Source: Frigidibacter sp. ROC022 (lineage in GTDB: Bacteria; Pseudomonadota; Alphaproteobacteria; Rhodobacterales; Rhodobacteraceae). Taken from it: a stretch of DNA of 64,000 nucleotides. The stretch spans positions 325,001 through 389,000 of the forward strand of contig NZ_JANQDU010000002.1 in NCBI RefSeq assembly GCF_024723735.1, written 5' to 3'. Every line of letters begins with the position of its first letter. The first letter of the stretch is position 1. The notes under the pieces were generated by a model. That model was not told where the DNA came from and made no database searches. It saw nothing but the letters and a program-made list of their open reading frames with translations. The translations under genes were made by a program, and so were the position numbers. Below, one piece after another: positions 20,278-30,224 of the stretch.

Positions 20278-21729
20278 TCAGCCCGGCGCGGGCACCGGGG
20301 AGCAAAGGCAATCGGGCGTGGTGACGTAGAGCTGCATCGGCTTGTTTCGGTAGGCTCCGGTTTCGGGCGCGAGCCGGCCGACAGGAATGGAGCTGTCGCA
20401 GCGCGGCACCGCATCCGCCGGGGCGACCCAGAGCACCGTCTCCGTTCCCGCCGGGTCCAGCGGATAGCGCAGCGCATAGTGATGCGGCGCGCGACCGCGG
20501 GAGGGCACGGCGCGGAAATCGAGGCCCGAATCCCGGCCGGTGTAGAACAGGTCCGCCAGGATATCCCGATCCTCGGCCACGACCGTTGTCAGACCCTGTT
20601 TCCGCGCCTCTGCGATGATCTGGCGGCTGATCTCGGCCCGGCCCAGATAGCGGTTGAGCAGGGGCTGACCGTTCACCACCAGACGGTCGGCAAAGACCGT
20701 GGCCAGCGGGAACGCCAGGCAGAAGACCATGTTGACAGCGAAGCTGACCCTCAGCCATGCCCGGGCGTTGCGGGCCAGCCAGGGGATCACCGCCAGCGTC
20801 CCGGCCAGATAGGCGGTGGCGGCCCAGTTGGCATAGGCGCGGCTCAGCAGCGCCTGGCCGCAGACCAGCGCGACGATGGGCAGGGCGAACCAGAGCAGGC
20901 GCCGCAGCTCGGCCGGACGATTGCGCCAGCCGGCCCCCAGCCAGAGCAGCGTGCCGAACAGCACCGGGCCGAAGACCGCGAATTGCGAGAAGAAGAACTC
21001 GGACAACCCGGCCAGGTTCAGCGACGCCTTGGCCCCCGGATCGCGGACCCAGTCGGCATTGTCGAGCGTATGCTGCACCGTGGTCAGCCCGTTGCCGAGG
21101 TTCCAGAGGATGTTGGGCGAGGCAGCCAGCACGAAGCCCAGCAGAAAGCCGGCCGCCTGCCGCAGGTCGAGCCGCGGCCGGAGCCCAAGGGCCAGCAGGG
21201 CGCAGAGCAGGTAGTAGACGGCAGCGTATTTCGACAGGAACCCCAGCCCCAGGGCCAGCCCGCCCAGCAAGGCCACACCCGGCCCGGCGCCGCGCAGGCA
21301 GGCCAGATAGGCCCAGAGCGCCAGCGCCATGAAGGGAAACAGGATCGTGTCGGTCGAGATCAGCAGGCTGGCCAGAGCCACCATCGGCAGGGTCAGCCAG
21401 GCGGCGACCACCAGCAGCGCCGCGCGCCGCCCCGAGAGTTGCGCCGCCACCGCGCCCAGGATCAGCGCCGTTGCGCCATGGAAGATCGGCGCCGGCAGCC
21501 GGATGCAAAACGGGCTGTCGCCGCAGACCGCGGTAAAGCCGCCGATCACCCAGGCGATCATCGGCGGCTTGGAATAGTAGCCAAGGGCGGGCTCCTGCGC
21601 CCAGAGCCAGTACTGCGCCTCGTCGACGAAGAGATCGGTGCGGTTGAAGGCCAGGCCCAGCACCCTGAGCCCGGTCACAAGCAGCGTCAGCAGCAGCGCC
21701 GGCGCCAGCCAGCCGCGATCAGGCCGCAC
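20278..21729 (-). CDS. GT39/ArnT-like membrane glycosyltransferase
   Basis: A 483-residue polytopic protein of the protein-mannosyltransferase/ArnT superfamily, which moves a sugar from a polyprenyl phosphate donor onto lipid A or another envelope acceptor on the periplasmic side. The first periplasmic loop has TDLFVDEAQYWLWAQEP, containing the catalytic Asp-Glu pair, then GYYSKPPMIAW; about ten hydrophobic segments follow and the C terminus is soluble. It starts with GTG inside the end of the LAB_N gene (11-base overlap). With the GT2 and LAB_N genes it makes a lipid-linked sugar transfer operon. Confidence 0.85.
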   Translation of the reverse strand: MRPDRGWLAPALLLTLLVTGLRVLGLAFNRTDLFVDEAQYWLWAQEPALGYYSKPPMIAWVIGGFTAVCGDSPFCIRLPAPIFHGATALILGAVAAQLSGRRAALLVVAAWLTLPMVALASLLISTDTILFPFMALALWAYLACLRGAGPGVALLGGLALGLGFLSKYAAVYYLLCALLALGLRPRLDLRQAAGFLLGFVLAASPNILWNLGNGLTTVQHTLDNADWVRDPGAKASLNLAGLSEFFFSQFAVFGPVLFGTLLWLGAGWRNRPAELRRLLWFALPIVALVCGQALLSRAYANWAATAYLAGTLAVIPWLARNARAWLRVSFAVNMVFCLAFPLATVFADRLVVNGQPLLNRYLGRAEISRQIIAEARKQGLTTVVAEDRDILADLFYTGRDSGLDFRAVPSRGRAPHHYALRYPLDPAGTETVLWVAPADAVPRCDSSIPVGRLAPETGAYRNKPMQLYVTTPDCLCSPVPAPG

Positions 21730-22024
21730 GACGCTCGGCCCGGATCAGCCAGAGGTTCCTGGCATAGATGAACAGCCCCATCGACTGGCCCAAGATGAAC
21801 ACCGGATCCCGGCGATAGAGCGCATAGGCAAACAGGATCACGCCGCCGCCGATCGAGAAATACCAGAACAGCACCGGCACGACCGATTTGCGCGCCCGTT
21901 CGCTTGCGATCCACTGGACCAGGAACCGCCCCATGAACAGCAGCTGGCCGAAGAGCCCCAGGCAGACCCACCAGAACTCGACCCAGCTGTCGACATGCAG
22001 CCATTGGAACAGGGTGCTGCTCAT
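21719..22024 (-). CDS. Lipid A biosynthesis N-terminal domain (LAB_N) protein
   Basis: A 101-residue membrane protein with three hydrophobic segments. FGQLLFMGRFLVQWIASER followed by SVVPVLFWYFSIGGG and GLFIYARNLWLI is the LAB_N pattern, otherwise found fused to lipid-A-disaccharide synthase. Stand-alone LAB_N proteins commonly accompany ArnC/ArnT-like enzymes; a flippase or scaffold role is only inferred. Start and stop overlap the neighbours (ATGA with GT2, 11 bases with GT39). Confidence 0.88.
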   Translation of the reverse strand: MSSTLFQWLHVDSWVEFWWVCLGLFGQLLFMGRFLVQWIASERARKSVVPVLFWYFSIGGGVILFAYALYRRDPVFILGQSMGLFIYARNLWLIRAERRAA

Positions 22025-22734
22025 TGCTCGGCCTCGGGCCGCGCCTTCTTGCGGCGGCGGATCAGCCAGGCGACTCCCATCAGGTCGAAGATGCCGACCA
22101 GCGCGCGTTGCAGGTTGGAATAGTTCGAACGCCCGGCCTGCCGCTCGCGATGCGATACATCGACCAGCGCCACCTCCCAGCCGTCGCGCTTCATCAGCGC
22201 CGGCAGATAGCGGTGCATGTGATCGAAATAGGGCAGCGCCAGAAAGGCATCGCGGCGGAACCCCTTGAGCCCGCAGCCGGTGTCGCGGGTACCGTCCTTC
22301 AGCGCCCAGGCCCGCAGCCCGTTGGCAAAGCGCGAGGCCAGGCGTTTCGACAGCGTGTCCCGCCTTGCCACCCTCTGCCCGGCCACCAGGCCCAGCCTGC
22401 CGGTGGTATCGGCGAACAGCGGCGCATAGAGCTTGGGCAATTCCGAGGGCGGGTTCTGCCCGTCGCCGTCGAGGGTGCAGATCACCCTGCCCCGCGCCGC
22501 CAGCACGCCGGAATGCACCGCCGCCGACTGCCCGCCCGAATGCGGATGCCGCAGCACCCGCAGGCCCGGCAGCCCGGTCGCCCGCGCCACGTCGCCGGTG
22601 CCGTCGGTCGAGCCGTCGTCAACCACGATGATCTCGGGCGCCTCGGCGGCACAGGCCGTGACGATCTCCTTCAGCAGGGTCTCGACATTCCCCGCCTCGT
22701 TCTTCATCGGGATCACAATCGACAGCGCGGTCAT
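22021..22734 (-). CDS. GT2 family glycosyltransferase (ArnC/DPM1-like)
   Basis: A 237-residue GT-A enzyme that likely loads a sugar onto polyprenyl phosphate in the cytoplasm. LSIVIPMKNEAGNV is the nucleotide-binding start, VVDDGSTDGT holds the first Asp pair and CTLDGDGQNPP the DxD motif; RHPHSGGQSAA and GCGLKGFRRDAF complete the ArnC/dolichol-phosphate-mannose synthase pattern. Unlike ArnC it lacks C-terminal membrane helices and ends in a basic tail (RRRKKARPEAEQ). First gene of the GT2-LAB_N-GT39-epimerase operon. Confidence 0.88.
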   Translation of the reverse strand: MTALSIVIPMKNEAGNVETLLKEIVTACAAEAPEIIVVDDGSTDGTGDVARATGLPGLRVLRHPHSGGQSAAVHSGVLAARGRVICTLDGDGQNPPSELPKLYAPLFADTTGRLGLVAGQRVARRDTLSKRLASRFANGLRAWALKDGTRDTGCGLKGFRRDAFLALPYFDHMHRYLPALMKRDGWEVALVDVSHRERQAGRSNYSNLQRALVGIFDLMGVAWLIRRRKKARPEAEQ

Positions 22735-22819
22735 ATGCCTACTCTGAATAGGGCGCCCGGCCCGGTTCCCGCGTTAAACACGCTCGCCCCGGCGAAGTCC
22801 ACGGCGCGGCGGCCTGCCG

Positions 22820-23854
22820 TTACCGCCGCCGCAGCGTGTCACCGACGTCGAGGTTGGGCGTCATCACCACACGTTCGCCGCCCGAATCGTTCTGACCGAC
22901 ATGCGCGGCAATGATCTCGGCGGCACGGCGGCCGATCTCCAGCCGGCAGGCGTCCATCGTGGCCAGCGCCCGCGGCAGGCCTTCCAGCAGTTCCACGCCG
23001 TTGAACCCGGCCAGCCCCAGCTGGCCCGGCACGTCGATCCCCTTGTCGAGGCAGTAGAGAAGCCCGCCGGCGCCGATCATGTCGTTGGAGTAATACAGAA
23101 AGTCGAGATCCGGGGTCCGGGTCAGGATGGCCTCGGTCATCTCGCGCCCCTTGGCCAGGGCCGAGCCGCCTTCGTAGAATTCCTGATCCGCCACTTCGAG
23201 ACCGGCCTTGGCCAGCGCCTCGGTGAATCCCTCGAATCGTTTCCTCGCCCGGTGGTCGAGCGGCATCTTGGTGCCTAGAAAGCCGATCCGCCGGTAGCCC
23301 TGTTCGACGATCGCCTGGGCCATCTTCTGCCCAGCCCGGCGATGCGAGATGCCGACCACCGAATCGACCGCCTCGCCATCGACATCCATGATCTCGACAA
23401 TCGGGATCTGCGCCGCTTCCAGCATGGCGCGGCTTGCGTCGGAATGCTCGACACCGGCGATGATGACCCCCGAGGGCCGCCAGGACAGCATCTCGTAGAG
23501 CACCTTCTCTTCCCGCTCGGGTTTGTAGTTGGTCACGCCCACCACCGGCTGCAAAGGCGTCTGTTCCAGGATCTGCGAAATCCCGGTCATCACCTCGGGG
23601 AACACCATGTTCGACAGCGACGGGATGATGACCGCCACCAGATTGACCCGGCTCGACGCCAGGGCCCCGGCGATCTTGTTGGGCACATAGCCCAGCCGCT
23701 TGGCGGCCTCCAGAACCCGCGCCTTGGTCGCTTCCGAGACATCGCCGCGGTTGCGGAGCACCCGGCTGACAGTCATTTCGCTGACCCCCGAGGCCTCGGA
23801 CACGTCGCGGAGCGTCAGAGGACGCTTCGGCTTGCGGATCTGGTCTTGCGGCAC
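22820..23854 (-). CDS. LacI family transcriptional regulator
   Basis: A 344-residue LacI-type repressor. The helix-turn-helix is LTLRDVSEASGVSEMTVSRV, followed by the hinge helix (PNKIAGALASSRVNLVAV) and a periplasmic-binding-protein-like effector domain. It most resembles the gluconate (GntR-type) branch in the hinge and in VVGVTNYKPEREE, but the effector is not certain. The start is GTG at 23854 with GGGGGA upstream. No sugar catabolism operon adjoins it, so targets are elsewhere or it is autoregulated; a GCTGGCT/AGCCAGC dyad with a 26-base spacer lies in its upstream region. Confidence 0.88.
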   Translation of the reverse strand: MPQDQIRKPKRPLTLRDVSEASGVSEMTVSRVLRNRGDVSEATKARVLEAAKRLGYVPNKIAGALASSRVNLVAVIIPSLSNMVFPEVMTGISQILEQTPLQPVVGVTNYKPEREEKVLYEMLSWRPSGVIIAGVEHSDASRAMLEAAQIPIVEIMDVDGEAVDSVVGISHRRAGQKMAQAIVEQGYRRIGFLGTKMPLDHRARKRFEGFTEALAKAGLEVADQEFYEGGSALAKGREMTEAILTRTPDLDFLYYSNDMIGAGGLLYCLDKGIDVPGQLGLAGFNGVELLEGLPRALATMDACRLEIGRRAAEIIAAHVGQNDSGGERVVMTPNLDVGDTLRRR

Positions 23855-23970
23855 TTGCGGTCCCCCGGCGGGTCAAGAAGGCTGGCTGTCGTGTGACTGT
23901 TACTGCTTATACCAGCCAGCGCCAAGCATTGCCCGTCGTCTAACTCCGCATCGGCGCAGCGTCGCAACGC

Positions 23971-23999
23971 TTGCCAGCAGCGGCAGGGTTCTCTATCGA
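23971..23999 (+). promoter_or_regulatory. Probable sigma-70 promoter of tRNA-Arg
   Basis: TTGCCA and TATCGA are separated by exactly 17 bases, and the -10 ends 11 bases before the mature tRNA 5' end. Sequence, spacing and position agree with a housekeeping promoter for the tRNA. Confidence 0.6.
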
Positions 24000-24010
24000 G
24001 ACGCTGCTGC

Positions 24011-24086
24011 AGCTCCGTAGCTCAGGGGATAGAGCGACCGCCTCCTAAGCGGTAGGTCGCAGGTTCGAATCCTGCCGGGGCTGCCA
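24011..24086 (+). tRNA. tRNA-Arg (anticodon CCT)
   Basis: A complete 76-nt cloverleaf. The acceptor stem pairs 24011-24017 with 24076-24082 (one G-U), the D arm is GCTC/GAGC, the anticodon stem ACCGC/GCGGT encloses CTCCTAA with anticodon CCT at 24044-24046, and the T arm GCAGG/CCTGC encloses TTCGAAT. CCA is encoded (24084-24086). It reads AGG codons, which are rare in such GC-rich genomes. A 6-bp hairpin (24093-24098 with 24104-24109) without T-run follows. No integrase or duplicated 3' end is visible nearby. Confidence 0.96.
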
Positions 24087-24127
24087 GCGAACCCGGGCGC
24101 GCGGCCCGGATCGGCCGGAGATGGCCC

Positions 24128-24832
24128 CTAGATCATCCGGATCACCGACTTGTCGATGGCCAGCATGTAGCCCTTGCGGGCGATGTTCTTGACCAGAAGC
24201 TCGCTGACCAGCTGGTTGCCCAGGGAATCGCGCAGCCGCTTGATCCGGGTCGCCCCGGCCGCCTCGTCGCAATCGGCGGAAGGCCGGCCCGAGATGACGC
24301 CCTCGATCTCGGCGCCGGACAGGACATCCTCGTCCATCCGCGCCTCGGCCAGGACCGCCAGCGTCTCGATCGCCGCCGGGGTCAGGCTGAATTCCATGTT
24401 GTTGATATAGACCGTGTTCTGGTCGCGGCTGATCAGCAGCGAATTGACCTGGATGCCCTGCTTCTCGATCTCGCCCATCTGCCGGTTCAGCGCGATGATC
24501 GTGACCAGGAACACCAGCGAGGCGATCATCAGCCCGGTGGCAAAGACCATCAGCACGAAGATCACCATCCGGTAGCTGGTCAGGACCTCGGCAAAGGTGG
24601 TGCCGGACTGGGCAAGGATTTCCAGCAGCTTGAGCTGCTCGGTCGTGGTCAGCGCGTCGTTCTCGACGAAGATCCGTTCGACCCGCGCATTGAAGGCATT
24701 GGCATCGGGCAGCGACAGGAACAGCAGCAGCCCGCCCACAAGCAGGATGCCGACCACGGCGACGATGCCCCAGACAACGATCCGGTTGCCGGACTTCAGC
24801 GCTTCAGTAGCGGAGGTAATAGGCCCCGGCAC
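24128..24832 (-). CDS. Membrane-anchored winged-helix protein
   Basis: A 234-residue protein with two membrane helices (about residues 17-40 and 88-114) separated by a loop of about 45 residues, then a cytoplasmic C-terminal OmpR-type winged-helix domain. The domain shows in FSLTPAAIETLAVLAEA, ATRIKRLRDSLGNQ and ARKGYMLAID. OmpR/ToxR-like DNA-binding domains at the C terminus of a two-helix anchor suggest a one-component membrane signal transducer, with the inverse order to ToxR; DNA binding is inferred. The start is GTG 24832 with GAGGAGAG upstream, 29 bases inside the preceding gene, so the two are likely coupled. Confidence 0.72.
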   Translation of the reverse strand: MPGPITSATEALKSGNRIVVWGIVAVVGILLVGGLLLFLSLPDANAFNARVERIFVENDALTTTEQLKLLEILAQSGTTFAEVLTSYRMVIFVLMVFATGLMIASLVFLVTIIALNRQMGEIEKQGIQVNSLLISRDQNTVYINNMEFSLTPAAIETLAVLAEARMDEDVLSGAEIEGVISGRPSADCDEAAGATRIKRLRDSLGNQLVSELLVKNIARKGYMLAIDKSVIRMI

Positions 24833-25109
24833 TCTCTCTCCTCTGGTCCAGACCTTCGGGACCGAAGATGGACAGAACGTTCAGCAATTGCCAGCCGTCG
24901 CGCGAAATTCGCGCCGAAACCTCGGCACTGGCCTGCCGGATGCTGCCGCAGGCCGAATCGGGGAGCTGGATGACTCCGTATTGCAGGCGCAGCGGATCGT
25001 CCTGCTTGGCCTTGTAGTCGGCATAGCAGTCGGCCCGGGCCGGGGCGGCCAGCAGGGCCAGCAGGGCCAGCGGCGCGAGGGAACGGAAGAGGCGGGGGTG
25101 CGTGTTCAT
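24804..25109 (-). CDS. Small exported protein, unknown function
   Basis: A 101-residue protein with a clear signal peptide (MNTHPRLFRSLAPLALLALL, cleavage after ARA about residue 26). The mature part has two cysteines (ADCYADY and SACGSIR), which may form a disulfide. No family recognised. The ATG at 25109 is chosen because the signal begins there. The gene overlaps the membrane winged-helix gene by 29 bases; the pair may be a periplasmic sensor part and its membrane transducer, which is inference from coupling only. Confidence 0.65.
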   Translation of the reverse strand: MNTHPRLFRSLAPLALLALLAAPARADCYADYKAKQDDPLRLQYGVIQLPDSACGSIRQASAEVSARISRDGWQLLNVLSIFGPEGLDQRRESAGAYYLRY

Positions 25110-25292
25110 GATGCATCCGATCCTGCGCAGAACCGCGCGGTTATTCAATATCCGGCGGGGTTTGCGGCGCTGTTATCGGATAGCGGCGCGGCGATATTGC
25201 TTGGCTTGAACGGCCGGGGCGAGTGTTGGGCATCACCAATCGCGACCCGGTCGCAACCATGACACTTCACCCCGACCCGAAAGGACCAACCG

Positions 25293-25775
25293 ATGAAAAA
25301 GCCCCTGATCGCCACCGTCCTCGCCGCCTCGCTGGCGCTGAGCTCGATCTCGACCCCGGCCATGGCCGACCGTGCCGAAACCCAGCGTGCGATCGTCGGC
25401 ATAGCCGCCCTGGCCATCATCGCCGGCGCTCTCGCCAACAGCAGCAGCAAGAAGAAAGGCAATGTCGTCGTCACCCGCAATCCGCCGCCGGCCTACGATT
25501 CGGGCCGGGACCGGAACAAGGGCCATCACGACAAATGGGACGACCGCAAGCACAACGACCGCCGTTCCCTGCCCGCTGCCTGCGCCTTTGACATCCGCAC
25601 CCGCGACGGCCGCTCGGTCGTGCTGGGCAAGGCCTGTCTGCAGAAGCGCTATGACAATGCCCGCAAGTTGCCGAGAAGCTGCGAATTCCCGGTCCGCACC
25701 CGCAACGGGGTCCGCGATGTCTATGGGTCGCAGTGCCTGGAGATGAACGGCTACCGGATCGAGGCGCGCCGCTGA
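25293..25775 (+). CDS. Exported protein with tandem Cys-paired repeat
   Basis: A 160-residue protein with a signal peptide ([20 protein letters not shown], cleavage near AMA, residue 25). A short hydrophobic stretch (34-48), a K/H/D-rich linker and two similar C-terminal units follow. Residues 97-116 ([10 protein letters not shown]...ACL) and 130-149 ([10 protein letters not shown]...QCL) align without gaps, each with cysteines 18 residues apart. I know of no function. CGAAAGGACC precedes the ATG. It is divergent from the small exported gene at 25109. Confidence 0.72.
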   Translation: MKKPLIATVLAASLALSSISTPAMADRAETQRAIVGIAALAIIAGALANSSSKKKGNVVVTRNPPPAYDSGRDRNKGHHDKWDDRKHNDRRSLPAACAFDIRTRDGRSVVLGKACLQKRYDNARKLPRSCEFPVRTRNGVRDVYGSQCLEMNGYRIEARR

Positions 25776-25903
25776 GAGCGCGGCCGAGCAGGGGCGCCGT
25801 TGCCCCGAGGCGGCGCCATCCGGGCCGGAAGCCTTTGCTTCCGACCCGTCCCGTTTTGCCGCAGGGGCTTGCACCCTGCCCCGCACTGGGCTTGGTTGCA
25901 CCG

Positions 25904-26549
25904 ATGCAAGACCCCGTCCCCCCTGGCCCCGACTTCACGCGCGAAACCGCCCTGCTGGCGCAGGGGATGACCCGGATTGCCGGGGTCGACGAGGTCGGGC
26001 GCGGCCCGCTGGCCGGGCCGGTGCTGGCGGCGGCGGTGATCCTGGACCCGCGCCGGATTCCGCCGGGGCTCGACGATTCAAAGAAACTGACCGAGAAGCG
26101 GCGCGAGGCCCTGCTGCCCGAGATCATGGCCTGCGCCCGTGTCGGCATCGGGCAGGCCTCGGTCGAGGAAATCGACCGGCTGAACATCCTGCGCGCCTCG
26201 CATCTCGCGATGTGCCGGGCGATCGAGGCGCTGCCCGAACCGCCGGAGCACTGCCTGATCGACGGCAACCTCCTGCCACGCGGGCTGACCCTGCCGGCCG
26301 AACCCGTGGTGAAGGGCGATGCGCGGTCGCTCAGCATCGCCGCGGCCTCGGTGGTGGCCAAGGTGACACGCGACCGGATCATGGTGGATTTGGCGCAACA
26401 GCATCCGGGCTATGGCTGGGAGAAGAACAAGGGCTATGGTGCACGGCTGCATCTATCGGCGCTGCAAAGCCTAGGCGTAACCCCACATCATCGTCGTTCC
26501 TTTCGACCCGTGCACAACATCTTGTATCAAGAAAAATCCGTAACACGCT

Positions 26550-26551
<2 letters not shown>
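25904..26551 (+). CDS. rnhB: Ribonuclease HII
   Basis: A 215-residue RNase HII that removes ribonucleotides misincorporated in [17 protein letters not shown] holds the first two catalytic acids, HCLIDGN the third and [15 protein letters not shown] the C-terminal conserved block; [12 protein letters not shown] and HHRRSF complete the family pattern. The ATG at 25904 gives normal length. In Rhodobacter and relatives rnhB is next to ccrM, as here. Confidence 0.95.
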
Positions 26552-27740
<1,189 letters not shown>

Positions 27741-27817
27741 GCCCCGGCCTGACCGCCCCGATTTTCCGAACACAGTTACCGCCAGTGCCAGTGGTCTGAC
27801 TCCACCGGCACAGCCTT

Positions 27818-27849
27818 GCCCCGCCGTGTCCGCACGGTGGGGCCTTTTT
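27818..27849 (+). terminator. Intrinsic terminator after ccrM
   Basis: An 11-bp stem (27818-27828 with 27833-27843, one G-T pair) closes on TCCG and is followed by CTTTTT. This is the clearest rho-independent terminator in the window, 78 bases after the ccrM stop. Confidence 0.9.
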
Positions 27850-27918
27850 CGTCCGGGTGGCCAGGGTCCGGTATTCGGGACTAGGGCAATTGGGGCCGCC
27901 TGCCGTTAGGCTGCCAGG

Positions 27919-29034
27919 ATGGCCGGACAGGTTCAAGACATAGGCCGGACCCGGGCCGAAGTGATCGGGGTCGAGACCGCCCTGCAGGCGCAGAGCGCCG
28001 CCCTGGCGGAACACCTGCATCGCCGGGCGCCGCCGGTGGAGCGGGCCGGCGTCAGCCTCGCCCTGTCGCAACTGGGCGGGCAGGTGGCGCAGCTTGACCT
28101 TGCACTGCGGCATCTGGGCGCCGCGCTGCACGGTGCCCATGCCGCCCCCGATCACCGCGACGGGCTGCTGGTCTGGCGCAGCGGCGAGGAACGCCGGCGG
28201 CTCTGGCCCCGGCTCCGGCGGCTGGTGGATCACGTCGGCGGCAAGCGCCGAAAGCCCCGCCAATCGCTGTTTCAGCGCCTGGCCCCGGACCATCCCCTGG
28301 CGGTGCGGGAACGCCTGATGGAAACGCTCTATGAGGGTCTGCACAGGCATATGCGGCCCCCGGACCCGCGCGGCCTTGCCAAACTCGGCTATCATCCGGA
28401 CATCCCGCTGCCGCTGTCGGCGCTGCTTCCCCTGTTGCAGGCGGCCCGGCGGATCACACTGGCGCAGGGCCGTGCCGGGCCGCTGTCCTTTCTGGATGTC
28501 GGTTCGGGCCTGGGCACCGTCATGTTGGCGGCGCTGCCGCTGTTTCACTCGGTCACCGGGCTGGAACTGGGTGCGGCCAGCCTGCGGGCGGCGCGGAGCC
28601 TGCTGGCCGGGGAGCCTGCCGCACGGCTGCTGCAGGGCGATGCGCTCGCCTTCGAGGGCTATGACAGGTTCGACGTGATCCACTATTTCCAGCCGATCCG
28701 CGACGAAGCACTGATGCGACGGCTGGAAGCGCGGGTGGCGCGCCTGGCCCGGCCGGGAACGCTGATCCTGGCGCCGGGAGCGCTGACCGTCGGCGCTGGC
28801 GAAGGCAGCGGGATGGTGCCGGTGGACGGCGCCATCCATATCGCCGGAACCAGCCGCGGGGCGGCGCAGAGACTGCGGGTCGCGGCGGAATGGATCGGCA
28901 CGGCGCTGCCGCAGCTGGTGCCGGATGCCGATGCCGCGCGGCTGGGCTGGATGTTCCCGCTGGTGGCACGCTGTCGCCAGATGGGCTTTGACCTCGACCG
29001 GCCGCAGGCCCGCTGGCCGGCCCGGCGCGATTAG
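27919..29034 (+). CDS. Class I SAM-dependent methyltransferase-like protein
   Basis: A 371-residue protein. A charged, Arg/Leu-rich helical N-terminal half (residues 1-180) precedes a Rossmann-type methyltransferase core: SFLDVGSGLGTVMLAA (motif I), VTGLELGAASLR (motif II acidic end), and ALAFEGYDRFDVIHYFQPI (motif IV region). The substrate is unknown. The long helical N terminus is not a family I recognise. Its stop overlaps the alkB stop by 4 bases on the opposite strand. The ATG at 27919 is the first in frame; no strong ribosome binding site. Confidence 0.65.
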   Translation: MAGQVQDIGRTRAEVIGVETALQAQSAALAEHLHRRAPPVERAGVSLALSQLGGQVAQLDLALRHLGAALHGAHAAPDHRDGLLVWRSGEERRRLWPRLRRLVDHVGGKRRKPRQSLFQRLAPDHPLAVRERLMETLYEGLHRHMRPPDPRGLAKLGYHPDIPLPLSALLPLLQAARRITLAQGRAGPLSFLDVGSGLGTVMLAALPLFHSVTGLELGAASLRAARSLLAGEPAARLLQGDALAFEGYDRFDVIHYFQPIRDEALMRRLEARVARLARPGTLILAPGALTVGAGEGSGMVPVDGAIHIAGTSRGAAQRLRVAAEWIGTALPQLVPDADAARLGWMFPLVARCRQMGFDLDRPQARWPARRD

Positions 29035-30173
29035 CGCGGCAGCGGGTTGGTGCCCGTCTTGTAGGGCGTCCAGTCCTCGATCTCGGGATAGAACTGCCTG
29101 CGCCAGGCCCGCACCCTGGGGTTCATCACCCGGCGCCAGAGCGGCGGCACAAGGGCGGCCATGGTCATCACCGGATAGCCGAAGGGCAGCTGCGGCGCCT
29201 CCTCTGCGGCATAGGTCTGCAACAGCGGAAAACGCCGGTCGGGGCGGAAGTGATGGTCGGAATGGCGTTGCAGGTTGATCAGCAACCAGTTCGAAGCCTT
29301 GTGATCGGCATTCCACGAATGGCGCGGCAGGACGTGGTCGTATCTGCCCTCGCCCAGATGCTTCCGCGTCAGGCCGTAATGCTCGATGTAATTGGTCAGC
29401 TCCAGCTGCCACACCGCCGAGAAGGCCTGCACCAGGAACAGGCCCAGGCCGATCCAGCCGCCCAGCGTCAGGGCCAGCGCCAGCATTGCCAGTTGCAGAA
29501 CCGCATAGCGCCAGAACGGATTCGCCGGGTGCCAGGCCGGTCGCCCGCGCCGGGCCAGCATCGCCGCCTCGGCCCGCCAGGCCGAAGCCGGGCACTGCCG
29601 CAGCACGCGGAAGAAGAAGCGGTGGAAGCCTTCGTTGTACAGGGCGGTCACCGGGTCGCGCGGGGTGCCGACATAGCGATGATGGACCAGCAGATGTTCC
29701 GAGCGGAAATGCGAATAGAGCACCGAGGCCAGCAGCAGCTCCCCCAGCCAGCGTTCCAGCCGGGTCGGCTGGTGCAGCAGCTCATGCGCATAGACGATGC
29801 CGATAGTGCCCGAGATCACCCCGACCCCGGCGAAGAGGGCCAGCTTCTCCCATCCGGCCAGATGGGTCGAATGCGCCACCCAGTAGATCAGGCCGAAGAC
29901 GGTGACGAACTGGACCGGGAACCAGATCAGGGTGATCAGGCGATAGAGGAACAGGTCCGACTCGTCGGTGGCGATGTCGGGGTTGTCATGGTTCTGGCCC
30001 AGGATCGCATCGAGCACCGAGAACAGCGACCAGGCGCCCAGCGGCGGCAGCAGCAGCGCCCAGCCGCCAAAGGCGGCGGCCAGCAGCACCAGCGGCACCA
30101 TCGCCAGCGACAGCCAGAACGGCAGGGCGTTGCGGGGCAGCGCGATCTCTGCGCTGGATATGATCCGGCCCAT
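29031..30173 (-). CDS. alkB: AlkB-type alkane 1-monooxygenase / fatty acid desaturase-fold hydroxylase
   Basis: A 380-residue membrane diiron hydroxylase with about six hydrophobic segments. The histidine clusters are present in order: HELLHQP (HxxxH), HLLVHHRYVGTPRDP (EHxxxHH), NYIEHYGLTR (the AlkB-specific NYxEHYG) and LQRHSDHHFRPDR. AlkB hydroxylates the terminal carbon of medium-chain alkanes with rubredoxin as electron donor; no rubredoxin gene is adjacent, so it must be elsewhere or the substrate differs. Normal length is about 400. Confidence 0.88.
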   Translation of the reverse strand: MGRIISSAEIALPRNALPFWLSLAMVPLVLLAAAFGGWALLLPPLGAWSLFSVLDAILGQNHDNPDIATDESDLFLYRLITLIWFPVQFVTVFGLIYWVAHSTHLAGWEKLALFAGVGVISGTIGIVYAHELLHQPTRLERWLGELLLASVLYSHFRSEHLLVHHRYVGTPRDPVTALYNEGFHRFFFRVLRQCPASAWRAEAAMLARRGRPAWHPANPFWRYAVLQLAMLALALTLGGWIGLGLFLVQAFSAVWQLELTNYIEHYGLTRKHLGEGRYDHVLPRHSWNADHKASNWLLINLQRHSDHHFRPDRRFPLLQTYAAEEAPQLPFGYPVMTMAALVPPLWRRVMNPRVRAWRRQFYPEIEDWTPYKTGTNPLPR

Positions 30174-30224
30174 GGTTTTCCTCGTCGCCCCCGAGATCCA
30201 ACTATAGCCGATCCGGGCCCGGTC

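Noticed and set aside
24011-24128. tRNA-Arg as an integration site for a mobile element
   Set aside because: No integrase, no repeat of the tRNA 3' end and no composition change nearby.
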